A DNA stretch of 64,000 nt, from positions 482,348 through 546,347 of the forward strand of contig NZ_JACIJH010000002.1 of NCBI RefSeq assembly GCF_014199295.1, written 5' to 3'. The translations under genes and the position numbers were made by a program. Position 1 is the first letter of the stretch. Each line of letters starts with the position of its first letter. The notes under the pieces were generated by a model. The model had not been told where the DNA came from, made no database searches, and worked only from the letters and a program-made list of their open reading frames with translations. Shown here piece after piece: positions 43,324-51,061 of this stretch. The DNA comes from Sphingopyxis panaciterrulae. Its GTDB lineage: Bacteria > Pseudomonadota > Alphaproteobacteria > Sphingomonadales > Sphingomonadaceae.

Positions 43324-44778
43324 GTGGTTCAGAGTTTCACCCCCCGCGGGCGCAAGGTGCGTATCCTGGCGACCCTTGGTCCAGCGAGCGCGAATCCCGC
43401 GATGATCGCGGCGCTGCACCGTGCCGGCGCCGACGCCTTTCGCGTCAACATGAGCCACGGCGACCACGCCGGCCATGCGCAGGCGATCGCCGCGATCCGC
43501 GCGCTGGAAAAGGAGACCGGCCGTCCGACGACGATCCTCGTCGACCTGCAGGGGCCGAAGCTGCGCGTCGGCACCTTCAAGGCGGGGCCGGCCGAACTGG
43601 TCAGGGGCAAGCGCTTCGTCCTCGATTCGGACAAGGCGCCGGGCGACGCGACCCGCGTCCACCTGCCGCACCCCGAATTGTTCGCGGCGCTCGAGCCGGG
43701 CACGCGGCTGCTGATCGACGACGGCAAGCTGGTGCTGCGCGTGAAGAAGGTCGAGCCCGGCCGCATCGAGACGCTGGTCGAGGTCGGCGGGCGGATTTCG
43801 GATCGCAAGGGGGTCAATGTCCCCGACGTCGTCGTCCCGCTTGCCGCGCTGACCGAGAAGGACCGCAAGGACCTGGCCTTCGCGCTCGACCAGCATGTCG
43901 ACTGGATCGCGCTGTCCTTCGTCCAGCGGCCCGAGGACGTCGCCGAGGCGCGGCGGCTGATCGGCGGCAAGGCGGCGCTGCTCGTCAAGTTCGAGAAGCC
44001 GTCGGGCGTCGCGCGGCTGGAGGAGATATTGGAGATCGCCGATGCCGCGATGGTCGCGCGCGGCGATCTGGGGGTCGAACTGCCGCCGGAGGCGGTGCCG
44101 CCGCTCCAGAAACGCATCGTCGCGACCGCGCGGCGGATGGGCAAGCCGGTCGTCGTCGCGACCCAGATGCTCGAATCGATGATCGTCTCGCCGTCGCCGA
44201 CGCGCGCCGAGGTGTCCGACGTCGCGACCGCCATCTATGACGGCGCCGACGCGATCATGCTCTCGGCCGAGACCGCGGCGGGCGCCTGGCCGGTCGAGGC
44301 GGTGACGATGATGGATTCGATCGCGCGCTCGGTCGAAAGCGATCCCGACTATTACCGCCGCCTCCATTTCACCGAGACCTTTCCCGACGCGACGACCGCC
44401 GACGCGCTGGCCGAGGCGGCGGGGAGCATCATCGACACGATCGGCGCCGACGCGATCATCTGCTTCACCGCCTCGGGCTCGACCGCGCGGCGCGTCGCGC
44501 GCGAGCGGCCCGGCGCGCCGCTGCTCGTCCTGACCCCGAAGCGCGACGCGGCGCGGCGCATGGGCCTCCTGTGGGGCGCGCATGCGGTGCCGACCAAGGA
44601 TATCGGCAGCTTCGAGGAGATGATCGCCAAGGGCAAGCGCATGGCGCTGCGCCACGGCATCGGGCAGGCCGGCGCGAAGCTGGTGATGATGGCCGGCGTC
44701 CCCTTCGGCACCCCGGGGTCTACCAACGTGCTGCACGTCGCGACGCTGACCGGCGACGAGCTGAAGGGATATGGATGA
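43324..44778 (+). CDS. pyk: pyruvate kinase
   Basis: A 484-residue glycolytic enzyme converting phosphoenolpyruvate and ADP to pyruvate and ATP. Key segments are KVRILATLGPASANPAMIAA, FRVNMSHGDH, ILVDLQGPKLRVGTF, MVARGDLGVELP and VATQMLESMI, followed by the allosteric C-domain. The start is GTG 43324. It is transcribed away from the GapR/DUF1244 pair. Confidence 0.96.
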   Translation: MVQSFTPRGRKVRILATLGPASANPAMIAALHRAGADAFRVNMSHGDHAGHAQAIAAIRALEKETGRPTTILVDLQGPKLRVGTFKAGPAELVRGKRFVLDSDKAPGDATRVHLPHPELFAALEPGTRLLIDDGKLVLRVKKVEPGRIETLVEVGGRISDRKGVNVPDVVVPLAALTEKDRKDLAFALDQHVDWIALSFVQRPEDVAEARRLIGGKAALLVKFEKPSGVARLEEILEIADAAMVARGDLGVELPPEAVPPLQKRIVATARRMGKPVVVATQMLESMIVSPSPTRAEVSDVATAIYDGADAIMLSAETAAGAWPVEAVTMMDSIARSVESDPDYYRRLHFTETFPDATTADALAEAAGSIIDTIGADAIICFTASGSTARRVARERPGAPLLVLTPKRDAARRMGLLWGAHAVPTKDIGSFEEMIAKGKRMALRHGIGQAGAKLVMMAGVPFGTPGSTNVLHVATLTGDELKGYG

Positions 44779-44789
44779 TGTGACGGCAG

Positions 44790-44819
44790 AACGGGGAAGC
44801 CCGGCGCGGCTTTTCCGTT
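44790..44819 (+). terminator. possible terminator hairpin after pyk
   Basis: A 12-bp stem (AACGGGGAAGCC at 44790-44801 with GGCTTTTCCGTT at 44808-44819, two G-U pairs) closes a 6-nt loop, eleven bases after the pyk stop. No U-tract follows beyond the stem, so intrinsic termination is uncertain. Confidence 0.4.
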
Positions 44820-44922
44820 CGGGGATGCCGCGCCCCGTCCGAATCTCCCGTCTATGCTTCGGGAGGTCGATACGGTAATGCGTTGGTCCCCGCAGCGGTG
44901 AGAGAAGGGTGCCCGTTCGCAT

Positions 44923-45720
44923 ATGTTGAGGAATTTGTTTTCGAAAGGTGCGGGCGCCACCGAGACCGAAGCCGAGCCAAGTTCCGAAGGGCCTGCGGCG
45001 AGCGAATCCCGCGCCTATACCGTCGGCTGGCTGCTCAATGTCGAAGGCGCCAGCGTCATCTGGGACACGCCGCGGCCGGTGCGGATCGAGTCGCAGAGCA
45101 AGGACCCCCGATCGGTCGGGCAATGCCCGTCCGTGCTGGACTTCGACCGCCGCCACTTCGTGATCAATTGCCCCATCGACGTGCACCTGCGGCTCAACCT
45201 GACGGGCGGGGGGATGGAAATCACGAATGTGCTCGCAGAAAAGAGCCCGATTCGTGCCGAGGCGCTGCAACGGTGGATCGTGTTCCAGCCGCGGCACGAA
45301 TGGCGCCACCCGCAGCGCCCCGTGCTGCAGATGCTGACGTCTTATGTTTTCGTTTCGGACGACCCGGTCTACGTCAACCAATATCCGCCCCTGTTCCATT
45401 ATACGCCCGACCGGCCGGGCATTCAGATCAGCGGCCGCTTTCCGATCGATATCTGGCCGCGCCCGTTGCAGTGGGCGTTCGAGTGGCACGACACGGCGAA
45501 GGACCTGATCCTGCGGCGCGGCGAACCGCTTTTCTATGTGCGGTTCGACGGCCCTGATCCGGCGGCGCCGACGCGGCTGATCGAGGCGAAGAAGACGCCC
45601 GAGCTCGAAAGCTATATGGCGTCGATTTCGGGCGTTACCGAAATCGTCGGGCAGACCTATTCGCTGTTCAAGACGGCCCGCGAGCGCCGTCCGGCGCGGC
45701 TCCTCTACCCCAAGGAGTGA
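44923..45720 (+). CDS. unrecognised 265-residue protein
   Basis: No family is recognised. The N-terminus has a short Glu/Ala-rich stretch (about 10-30) after MLRNLFSKG. The body contains TVGWLLNVEGASVIWDTPRP, DFDRRHFVINCPIDVHLRLN, a proline-rich VFVSDDPVYVNQYPPLFHYT and GRFPIDIWPRPLQWAFEWHD. It has no signal peptide or membrane helix, so it is presumably cytoplasmic. A second unrecognised gene follows 50 bases downstream in the same direction and is probably co-transcribed. The sequence looks like a conserved, folded protein rather than a spurious frame. Confidence 0.75.
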   Translation: MLRNLFSKGAGATETEAEPSSEGPAASESRAYTVGWLLNVEGASVIWDTPRPVRIESQSKDPRSVGQCPSVLDFDRRHFVINCPIDVHLRLNLTGGGMEITNVLAEKSPIRAEALQRWIVFQPRHEWRHPQRPVLQMLTSYVFVSDDPVYVNQYPPLFHYTPDRPGIQISGRFPIDIWPRPLQWAFEWHDTAKDLILRRGEPLFYVRFDGPDPAAPTRLIEAKKTPELESYMASISGVTEIVGQTYSLFKTARERRPARLLYPKE

Positions 45721-45770
45721 ACGATCCCGCTTCGTCTGCACGATGATGGTCGAATCAAGAGGAATTTGCA

Positions 45771-46133
45771 TTGAAATATGTCGAGGTTGTCGAATGGTCG
45801 GCGAAGGACGGCGGCGTTCGCTTCACCGTGAAGGATGAGGATCAGGCGCTTCACAGCTTTGAGGTAGGCGCCGAATGTTCCGCGGTCCTGGCAGGCGCGC
45901 TGGTCGCCGAATTCGAAAAGCGCGACGGGCCGGACCGCGAAGCGCAGTTGCTCCGCCCGGTCGGGATGCAGACCGGGAAGACGGCGCAGGATGAGCCGAT
46001 GCTGTTCATGACGCTTCGCGGCGGGGCCGAACTGCCCTTCGTTTTCAAGCGCGAAAGCCTGGACGTCCTGATATCCGAGCTCCAGAAGCTCAAAGAGCTT
46101 ATCGAACCCGGAGCGCAGATCCACTGGCGTTAA
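45771..46133 (+). CDS. unrecognised 120-residue protein
   Basis: No family is recognised. The soluble, acidic protein starts MKYVEVVEWSAKDGGVRFTV, carries beta-strand-like sequence to about 100 (PMLFMTLRGGAELPFVFKRE) and ends in an amphipathic helix (DVLISELQKLKELI). It lacks a signal peptide and cysteine clusters. It follows the 265-residue gene and may act with it. Confidence 0.7.
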   Translation: MKYVEVVEWSAKDGGVRFTVKDEDQALHSFEVGAECSAVLAGALVAEFEKRDGPDREAQLLRPVGMQTGKTAQDEPMLFMTLRGGAELPFVFKRESLDVLISELQKLKELIEPGAQIHWR

Positions 46134-46145
46134 CCGGCGCCCTTC

Positions 46146-46183
46146 GTCATTGCGACCCCGGGCTTCGCCGGGGTCGTAATGAC
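46146..46183. repeat. short palindromic repeat GTCATTGCGACCCCGG
   Basis: A 16-bp stem with one mismatch closes a GCTTCG loop and reads GTCATTGCGACCCCGG on the left. It begins 13 bases after the preceding stop. The rest of 46184-46417 shows no gene; promoter elements for bpt are not evident. Confidence 0.65.
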
Positions 46184-46417
46184 GCCTCTGGGATGCGGGG
46201 GAGGCGCGATCATCTTTGCGAACGGACTCCGACCCGATTCAAAACGGGACAAGAGTTAGCGGGCGATTCAGGAAATTTGCATTTTGGCCGTTTCGGGCGC
46301 CGCGAAGTTGGTAAATTGACTTTGCACCATCGGCGGGGCGCGGCATAGTCGGGGACAACCCAAGCGTCGGGGGGCGCCCAAGCCGTCCGCCGCCGAGCCC
46401 TGGAGGAAGCCGCACCC

Positions 46418-47191
46418 GTGTCCGCGCCGTTTCGTTTTCCGCGCTTCTTCGTGACCAGCCCCGCGCCCTGCCCCTATATTGCGGGCAAGACCGAGCGGAA
46501 GGTGTTCACCGAGCTTAGCGGCAACAATGCGAACGAACTCAACGACGCGCTGGGGCGGATCGGATTCCGCCGCAGCCAGTCGGTCGCCTATCGGCCGAGC
46601 TGCGCCGATTGTTCGGCCTGCGTGTCGGTGCGCGTGCGCGCCGGCGAATTCGCCCCCAGCCAGTCGCAGAAGCGCAACCGGCGCCGCAACCGCGACCTTG
46701 TCGTCACCGCCTGCAAGCCGTGGGCGACCGACGAGCAATATCAGCTTCTGCGCGCCTATCTGCTCTCGCGCCACCCCGACGGCGGCATGGCCGACATGGA
46801 CGAGCAGGATTTCGCCGACATGGTCGAGCAGACCCCGGTCGACAGCTATATGATCGAATATCGCGAGCCGACGAGCGACGGCGGCCGCGGCCGCCTCGTC
46901 GGCTGCTGCCTGACCGATCGGCAGGGCGACGGGCTGTCGATGATCTACAGCTTCTTCGACGCGCAGCATCCCGCGCGCGAAGGGCTGGGCACCACGATCA
47001 TCCTCGACCATATCGAGCGCGCCGCGCGCGCCGGACTGCCTTATGTCTATCTCGGTTACTGGATCGAAGGGTCGACCCGCATGGCCTATAAGGCGCGCTT
47101 CCGCCCGCTCGAACGGCTCGGCCCCGACGGCTGGTCGCGCTTCGAACCGGTGGCGTCGGACAAGATCGCGGCGCTGTTCGAACTGGCCTGA
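46418..47191 (+). CDS. bpt: Bpt/ATE-family aminoacyl-tRNA-protein transferase
   Basis: A 257-residue protein. The N-terminal ATE domain has [18 protein letters not shown] and [20 protein letters not shown]; the C-terminal ATE domain has [30 protein letters not shown] and [20 protein letters not shown]. Bpt adds leucine to N-terminal Asp or Glu of N-degron substrates for ClpSP degradation. Start GTG 46418 has GGAGGA upstream. Whether it uses leucine or arginine cannot be decided from sequence by eye. Confidence 0.9.
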   Translation: MSAPFRFPRFFVTSPAPCPYIAGKTERKVFTELSGNNANELNDALGRIGFRRSQSVAYRPSCADCSACVSVRVRAGEFAPSQSQKRNRRRNRDLVVTACKPWATDEQYQLLRAYLLSRHPDGGMADMDEQDFADMVEQTPVDSYMIEYREPTSDGGRGRLVGCCLTDRQGDGLSMIYSFFDAQHPAREGLGTTIILDHIERAARAGLPYVYLGYWIEGSTRMAYKARFRPLERLGPDGWSRFEPVASDKIAALFELA

Positions 47192-47253
47192 GAGGGCGGC
47201 GGCGATCTTCGGCGGCGGGCCGGCTTGAATTTCCGGTTTCTTTCTTCCTTCGC

Positions 47254-47506
47254 CATGCTGAACTTGTTTCAGCATCCATGGCGTGGTTTCTCTATTTCCC
47301 GCCCCGTTTCCTTCGAGGGCAGGCCATGGACCCTGAAACAAGTTGGCGCTTATCGCTTTCGCATCCGTCATCCCGTCATTGCGAGCGGAGCGAAGCAATC
47401 CAGAGTGCGCGCAAACCGCTCTGGATTGCTTCGCTCCGCTCGCAATGACGAAGTAAGGAGGCTTACGGATGCCAAGGGTATAATTGCCAAACAAGTTCAG
47501 GGTGAC
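47254..47506. repeat. dispersed ~100-bp palindromic repeat, copy 3, interrupted
   Basis: The left arm (CATGCTGAACTTGTTTCAGC onwards) and the first part of the right arm (ending CCCTGAAACAAGTT at 47344) are separated from the remainder (AAACAAGTTCAGGGTGAC, 47489-47506) by a 144-bp insertion. Removing the insertion and one copy of the 9-bp duplication restores a standard right arm. Confidence 0.8.
47345..47488. mobile_element. 144-bp MITE-like element with 9-bp target-site duplication
   Basis: The element is flanked by direct repeats AAACAAGTT (47336-47344 and 47489-47497). Its 24-bp terminal inverted repeats begin GGCGCTTAT on the left and GGCAATTAT on the complement of the right end; they match at 18 of 24 positions and share GCATCCGT. 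The core holds a perfect 31-bp palindrome (47375-47405 with 47419-47449) that starts GTCATTGCGAGCGGAGCG. It contains no gene and must have been mobilised by a transposase elsewhere. Confidence 0.75.
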
Positions 47507-47657
47507 GAAAAAAAGAGGCGCGAACCGACCTCCACCTCTGTATCCGTCACCGGTTGACCTCTTCCCGCTTTCGGGGGCATAGCTCCGTGTCCAGGGCATA
47601 AGTCCGGGTCGCATCCGAAATTGGTCGCCAAGGGGCTGGCGAGGGGGAGGGGTGCTC

Positions 47658-47726
47658 GTGCGTGCCTGTGTCTGTGTGATGGGTGTCTGCATGATCGGCG
47701 TCAGCGCCATCGGAGCCGCCGCGTGA
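47658..47726 (+). CDS. possible 22-residue leader peptide of the redox operon
   Basis: A GTG-initiated frame encodes a short hydrophobic peptide (MRACVCVMGVCMIGVSAIGA, then A, A), with three cysteines. Its TGA overlaps the GTG start of the 811-residue redox protein (GTGA). GGGAGG lies about seven bases before the start. The layout suggests translational coupling or a small membrane peptide, but no relative is recognised. Confidence 0.4.
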   Translation: MRACVCVMGVCMIGVSAIGAAA

Positions 47727-50158
47727 GCGGGCTGGTGCGGGTCGCGATCATCGGCTCGGGCCCGGCGGGGCTCAGCGCCGCGGCGCGGGCCGCGCAGCTC
47801 GGGCTCAGCCATGTGCTGCTCGAAAAGACCGACCATCTGTCCGACACCATCTTCAAATATCAGAAGGGCAAGCGCGTGCTCGCGACGCCCGAACGGCTCG
47901 ACCTGCGCTCCGACTGCCGCTTCGGCGAGGCGGCGCGCGAGACGATCCTTGCCGACTGGGACGCCGATGCGGCGGCCAGCAAGGTCGAAGTCGTCTATAA
48001 TGCCGAGGTGGTCGAAGTAACGGGCGCGAAAGGCGCGTTCGAGATCAGGACCGCGAAGGGCGACACGATCGCCGCCGAGGCGATCGTGCTCGCCATCGGC
48101 ACCCAGGGCAATCCCAACCGGCTGCGCTGCCCCGGCAACGACCTGCCGCACATCATCTATCAGGTCGACGACCCGGAGGATTTCAAGGACAGGCATATCA
48201 CCGTCGTCGGGTCGGGCGACGCGGGGATCGAGAATGCGCTGGGCGTCGCCGAGGAGGCGCTGGAGAATCGCGTCACCATCCTCAACCGATCGAAGGAGTT
48301 CGCGCGCGCCAAGGCGAAGAATGTCGCCGACCTGACGGAGGCGGGCGAGAATGGCACGATCGACATCCGCACCGAGACGCAGCCCAAGCTGGTCGAGGAG
48401 GGCTGGCTGACGCTGGAAACCCCCGACGGCGATGAGCGCATTGCCTGCGACACCATCGTTGCGCGGCTGGGGTCGGTGGCGCCGCGCGCCTTTGTCGAGG
48501 CGATGGGCATCGAATTCACCGGCCCCGACCGCGAGGCCTTTCCCAAGCTGTCGCCGACCTTCGAGACCAGCGTGCCCGGCCTGTATGTCATCGGCGCGCT
48601 CGCGGGCTATCCGCTCATCAAGCATTGCATGAACCAGGGCTATGACGTCGTCGAGTTCATCAACGGCAACACGGCGCTGACCCCCGCCGACGAAAAGGAT
48701 CTGGCGGCGATCTTCGCCGGCCTGCCGCAAGAGAAATCGGTCAGCGAATGGCTCGATTTCCTGCGCGCGCGCGTCCGCATCTTCGCCGACGTGTCGCCGT
48801 TGCAGATGCGCGAGTTCATGCTCGATTCGACCGTCGGTTTCTACCGGCAGGGCGAGGTGGTGTTCGAGAAGGGCGATCCGGGATCGTCGCTGTTCGCCAT
48901 CGCCGAGGGCCATGCCGAGGTCGAGGTCGCGCCCGGCGTCACGGTGCCGATCGAGGAAGGCTCGATCTTCGGCGAGGTCGGACTGATTTCGGGGCGCAAG
49001 CGCGGCGCGACGATCCGCGCCGGCGCCGACAGCATCTTCGTCGAGGTGTCGCGCACGGCGGCGCTCAAGCTGATGGCGGCGGTGCCGGGGGCGAAGCGCG
49101 CGATCGACCGCATATCGCTCGAACGGCAATTGCTCCAGATCTTCAAGGGCGGGCTGACGGTGGAGGATCTGGCGCCCGTGGTCGAGGGGGCCGAGGTGGT
49201 GCGCGTCCCCGCGGGCAAGGTCGTGCTGACCGAGGGCGACGAGGGCGACGATGTCTATGTCATCCGGTCGGGCTCGATGGTGGTCGAGAAGGATATCGGC
49301 GGCAAGCCGATCTTTCTGCGCTATCTGCCCGCGGGCAGCTATTTCGGCGAGATGGCGGTGCTGAGCGGCGAGAAGCGCAACGCGACGGTCAAGGCGGCGG
49401 TCGGCAGCGAGGTCATCAAGCTGACCGGCGCGGGTTTCAAGGCGATGCTGGCGGCGCGGCCGCAGGTGCGCGAGGCGACCGAGGCCGCGGTTGCTGAGCG
49501 CGCGGCGATGAACGGCTTCATCGAATCGCGCAAGGCGAGCTATGCGAGCGCGGTCGACCTCTATTCCGACACCGCGAGCTTCATCATGAAGGAGGGGCTG
49601 GGCGAGGCGACCGACGCGCTGCTGATCGACGAGAATCTGTGCGTCGGCTGCGACAATTGCGAAAAGGCGTGCGCCGACAGCCATGAGGGGCTGTCGCGGC
49701 TCGACCGCGAGGCGGGCAAGACCTTCGCGCATCTGCACGTGCCGACGAGTTGCCGCCACTGCGAACATCCGCACTGCATGGCCGACTGCCCGCCCAACGT
49801 CATCCACCGCGGCCCCGACGGCGAGGTGTTCATGGAGCCGGGCTGCATCGGCTGCGGCAACTGCATGCGCAACTGCCCCTATGGCGTGATCCGCATGGAG
49901 GCGACGCCGCCGCCCAAGCCGGGCCTCTTGAGCTGGCTTCTGCTGGGCCGGGGGCCGGGGCCGGGCGAACCGTCGCCCAAATGGACCAAGAAGCGGCTGG
50001 GCGAAGAGAAGCCCAAGAAGATCGCGGTCAAATGCGACATGTGCAAGGGGATCGCCGGCGGCCCCGCCTGCGTGCGCGCCTGCCCGACCGGCGCCGCGAT
50101 CCGCGTGTCGCCCGAGGAATTCCTGTCGATCGCCCGGCTCGAGGAGGATGCGGGCTGA
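47723..50158 (+). CDS. FAD/NAD(P) reductase fused to two cyclic-nucleotide-binding domains and a four-cluster 4Fe-4S module
   Basis: An 811-residue cytoplasmic protein. Residues 1-320 form a thioredoxin-reductase/YpdA-like flavin oxidoreductase: FAD motif GSGPAG at 11-16, nucleotide motif GSGDAG at 163-168, no CxxC. Two cyclic-nucleotide-binding domains follow at about 355-465 and 485-590; their phosphate-cassette segments FGEVGLISGRKRGAT and FGEMAVLSGEKRNAT keep the Glu and Arg that contact cyclic nucleotide. Residues 635-790 are a DmsB/HybA-like ferredoxin module with 16 cysteines (640, 643, 646, 650; 677, 680, 685, 689; 708, 711, 714, 718; 771, 774, 783, 787), enough for four clusters. The stop overlaps the next gene (TGATG). 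Inferred role: NAD(P)H-dependent electron donor gated by cAMP or cGMP. Confidence 0.88.
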   Translation: MSGLVRVAIIGSGPAGLSAAARAAQLGLSHVLLEKTDHLSDTIFKYQKGKRVLATPERLDLRSDCRFGEAARETILADWDADAAASKVEVVYNAEVVEVTGAKGAFEIRTAKGDTIAAEAIVLAIGTQGNPNRLRCPGNDLPHIIYQVDDPEDFKDRHITVVGSGDAGIENALGVAEEALENRVTILNRSKEFARAKAKNVADLTEAGENGTIDIRTETQPKLVEEGWLTLETPDGDERIACDTIVARLGSVAPRAFVEAMGIEFTGPDREAFPKLSPTFETSVPGLYVIGALAGYPLIKHCMNQGYDVVEFINGNTALTPADEKDLAAIFAGLPQEKSVSEWLDFLRARVRIFADVSPLQMREFMLDSTVGFYRQGEVVFEKGDPGSSLFAIAEGHAEVEVAPGVTVPIEEGSIFGEVGLISGRKRGATIRAGADSIFVEVSRTAALKLMAAVPGAKRAIDRISLERQLLQIFKGGLTVEDLAPVVEGAEVVRVPAGKVVLTEGDEGDDVYVIRSGSMVVEKDIGGKPIFLRYLPAGSYFGEMAVLSGEKRNATVKAAVGSEVIKLTGAGFKAMLAARPQVREATEAAVAERAAMNGFIESRKASYASAVDLYSDTASFIMKEGLGEATDALLIDENLCVGCDNCEKACADSHEGLSRLDREAGKTFAHLHVPTSCRHCEHPHCMADCPPNVIHRGPDGEVFMEPGCIGCGNCMRNCPYGVIRMEATPPPKPGLLSWLLLGRGPGPGEPSPKWTKKRLGEEKPKKIAVKCDMCKGIAGGPACVRACPTGAAIRVSPEEFLSIARLEEDAG

Positions 50159-51051
50159 TGGCGAGCCTCTTCTCCGGAAAGATATTGCGCCGCCGGGCGC
50201 GCGCGACCCAGACCGAGCGGGTGCGCGAGCGGCGCCACGAAGGCTTCCTGCGCTATGCGGGCTTTCGCTGGGCCAAGATTTCGGGTGGGCTCTGCCTGCT
50301 CGTCATCGTTAGCTATGCGCTGATCGACGTCCAGCCGCGGCCCAATGGCGGAAGCTGGTACGGCTATACGCTCGGCACCGTCGGAGCGCTGCTGATCCTG
50401 TGGCTCACCGCATTGGGCTATCGCAAGCGGCGGATGACGCGCGATTACTGGTCGCTGAAGGCGTGGACCTCGGCGCATGTCTATCTGGGGCTGAGCCTGA
50501 TCGTCATCGGGACGTGGCACACCGGATTCCAGCTCGGCTGGAATGTGCATACGCTGGCGTGGGCGCTGATGATGCTCGTGATCCTGTCGGGCCTTTACGG
50601 CGTGATCGTCTATGCGACGCTGCCGGCCGCGCTGTCGAACAATCGCGACCAGATGACGCAGATGCAGATGCTCGAGGCGATCCGTGCCTTCGACCGCCAG
50701 CTTCATGCCGCCGCGCAGCCGCTGGGCGCCGCCGACACCGCGCCGGTGCTCGCGGCGCTGGAGGAGGACCCGTTCGCGGGCGGCATCCGGGCGCGGCTGA
50801 CCGGGCGCTATCCGCGCTGCGCGACCGCCGCCGCGCAGCGTGCACTGGCCGCCGCGACCGGCGGCGAGGCCGAGGCGCGGGCGAAGGTGGTCGCGCTGCT
50901 GACGCAGAAGCAAGCGGCGCTGGCGCGGCTGCGCGCGCACCTGCGGCTGCGCGCGCTGCTCGAGGTGTGGCTCTATGTGCATGTGCCGCTGACCTTCGCG
51001 CTGATCGCGGCGCTGTCGGCGCATGTCATCAGCGTCTTCTTCTATTGGTAG
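50158..51051 (+). CDS. five-helix membrane protein, candidate quinone/heme b electron carrier
   Basis: A 297-residue inner-membrane protein. Five likely helices are visible: GLCLLVIVSYALIDV, YTLGTVGALLILWLTALGY, AHVYLGLSLIVIGTWHTGF, HTLAWALMMLVILSGLYGVI and a last segment VHVPLTFALIAALSAHVISV. Histidines near helix ends (AHV, WHT, VHT, VHV, SAHV) could bind b-type hemes, as in cytochrome b561 or ferric-reductase-like proteins. A cytoplasmic loop of about 90 residues separates helices four and five. It is the natural link between the cytoplasmic Fe-S protein and the periplasmic decaheme. The family is not recognised with certainty. Confidence 0.8.
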   Translation: MASLFSGKILRRRARATQTERVRERRHEGFLRYAGFRWAKISGGLCLLVIVSYALIDVQPRPNGGSWYGYTLGTVGALLILWLTALGYRKRRMTRDYWSLKAWTSAHVYLGLSLIVIGTWHTGFQLGWNVHTLAWALMMLVILSGLYGVIVYATLPAALSNNRDQMTQMQMLEAIRAFDRQLHAAAQPLGAADTAPVLAALEEDPFAGGIRARLTGRYPRCATAAAQRALAAATGGEAEARAKVVALLTQKQAALARLRAHLRLRALLEVWLYVHVPLTFALIAALSAHVISVFFYW

Positions 51052-51061
51052 GGCGGGGACG

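Noticed and set aside
43246..45771. Minus-strand open frame of about 840 codons across pyk and the unrecognised gene.
   Set aside because: It is antisense to pyruvate kinase, which has all its motifs, and has shadow-type composition.
46268..49807. A very long open frame on the minus strand (over 1100 codons).
   Set aside because: It is antisense to bpt and to the redox protein, is rich in Arg, Asp and Ala as expected for shadow frames in high-GC DNA, shows no family motif, and crosses repeats.
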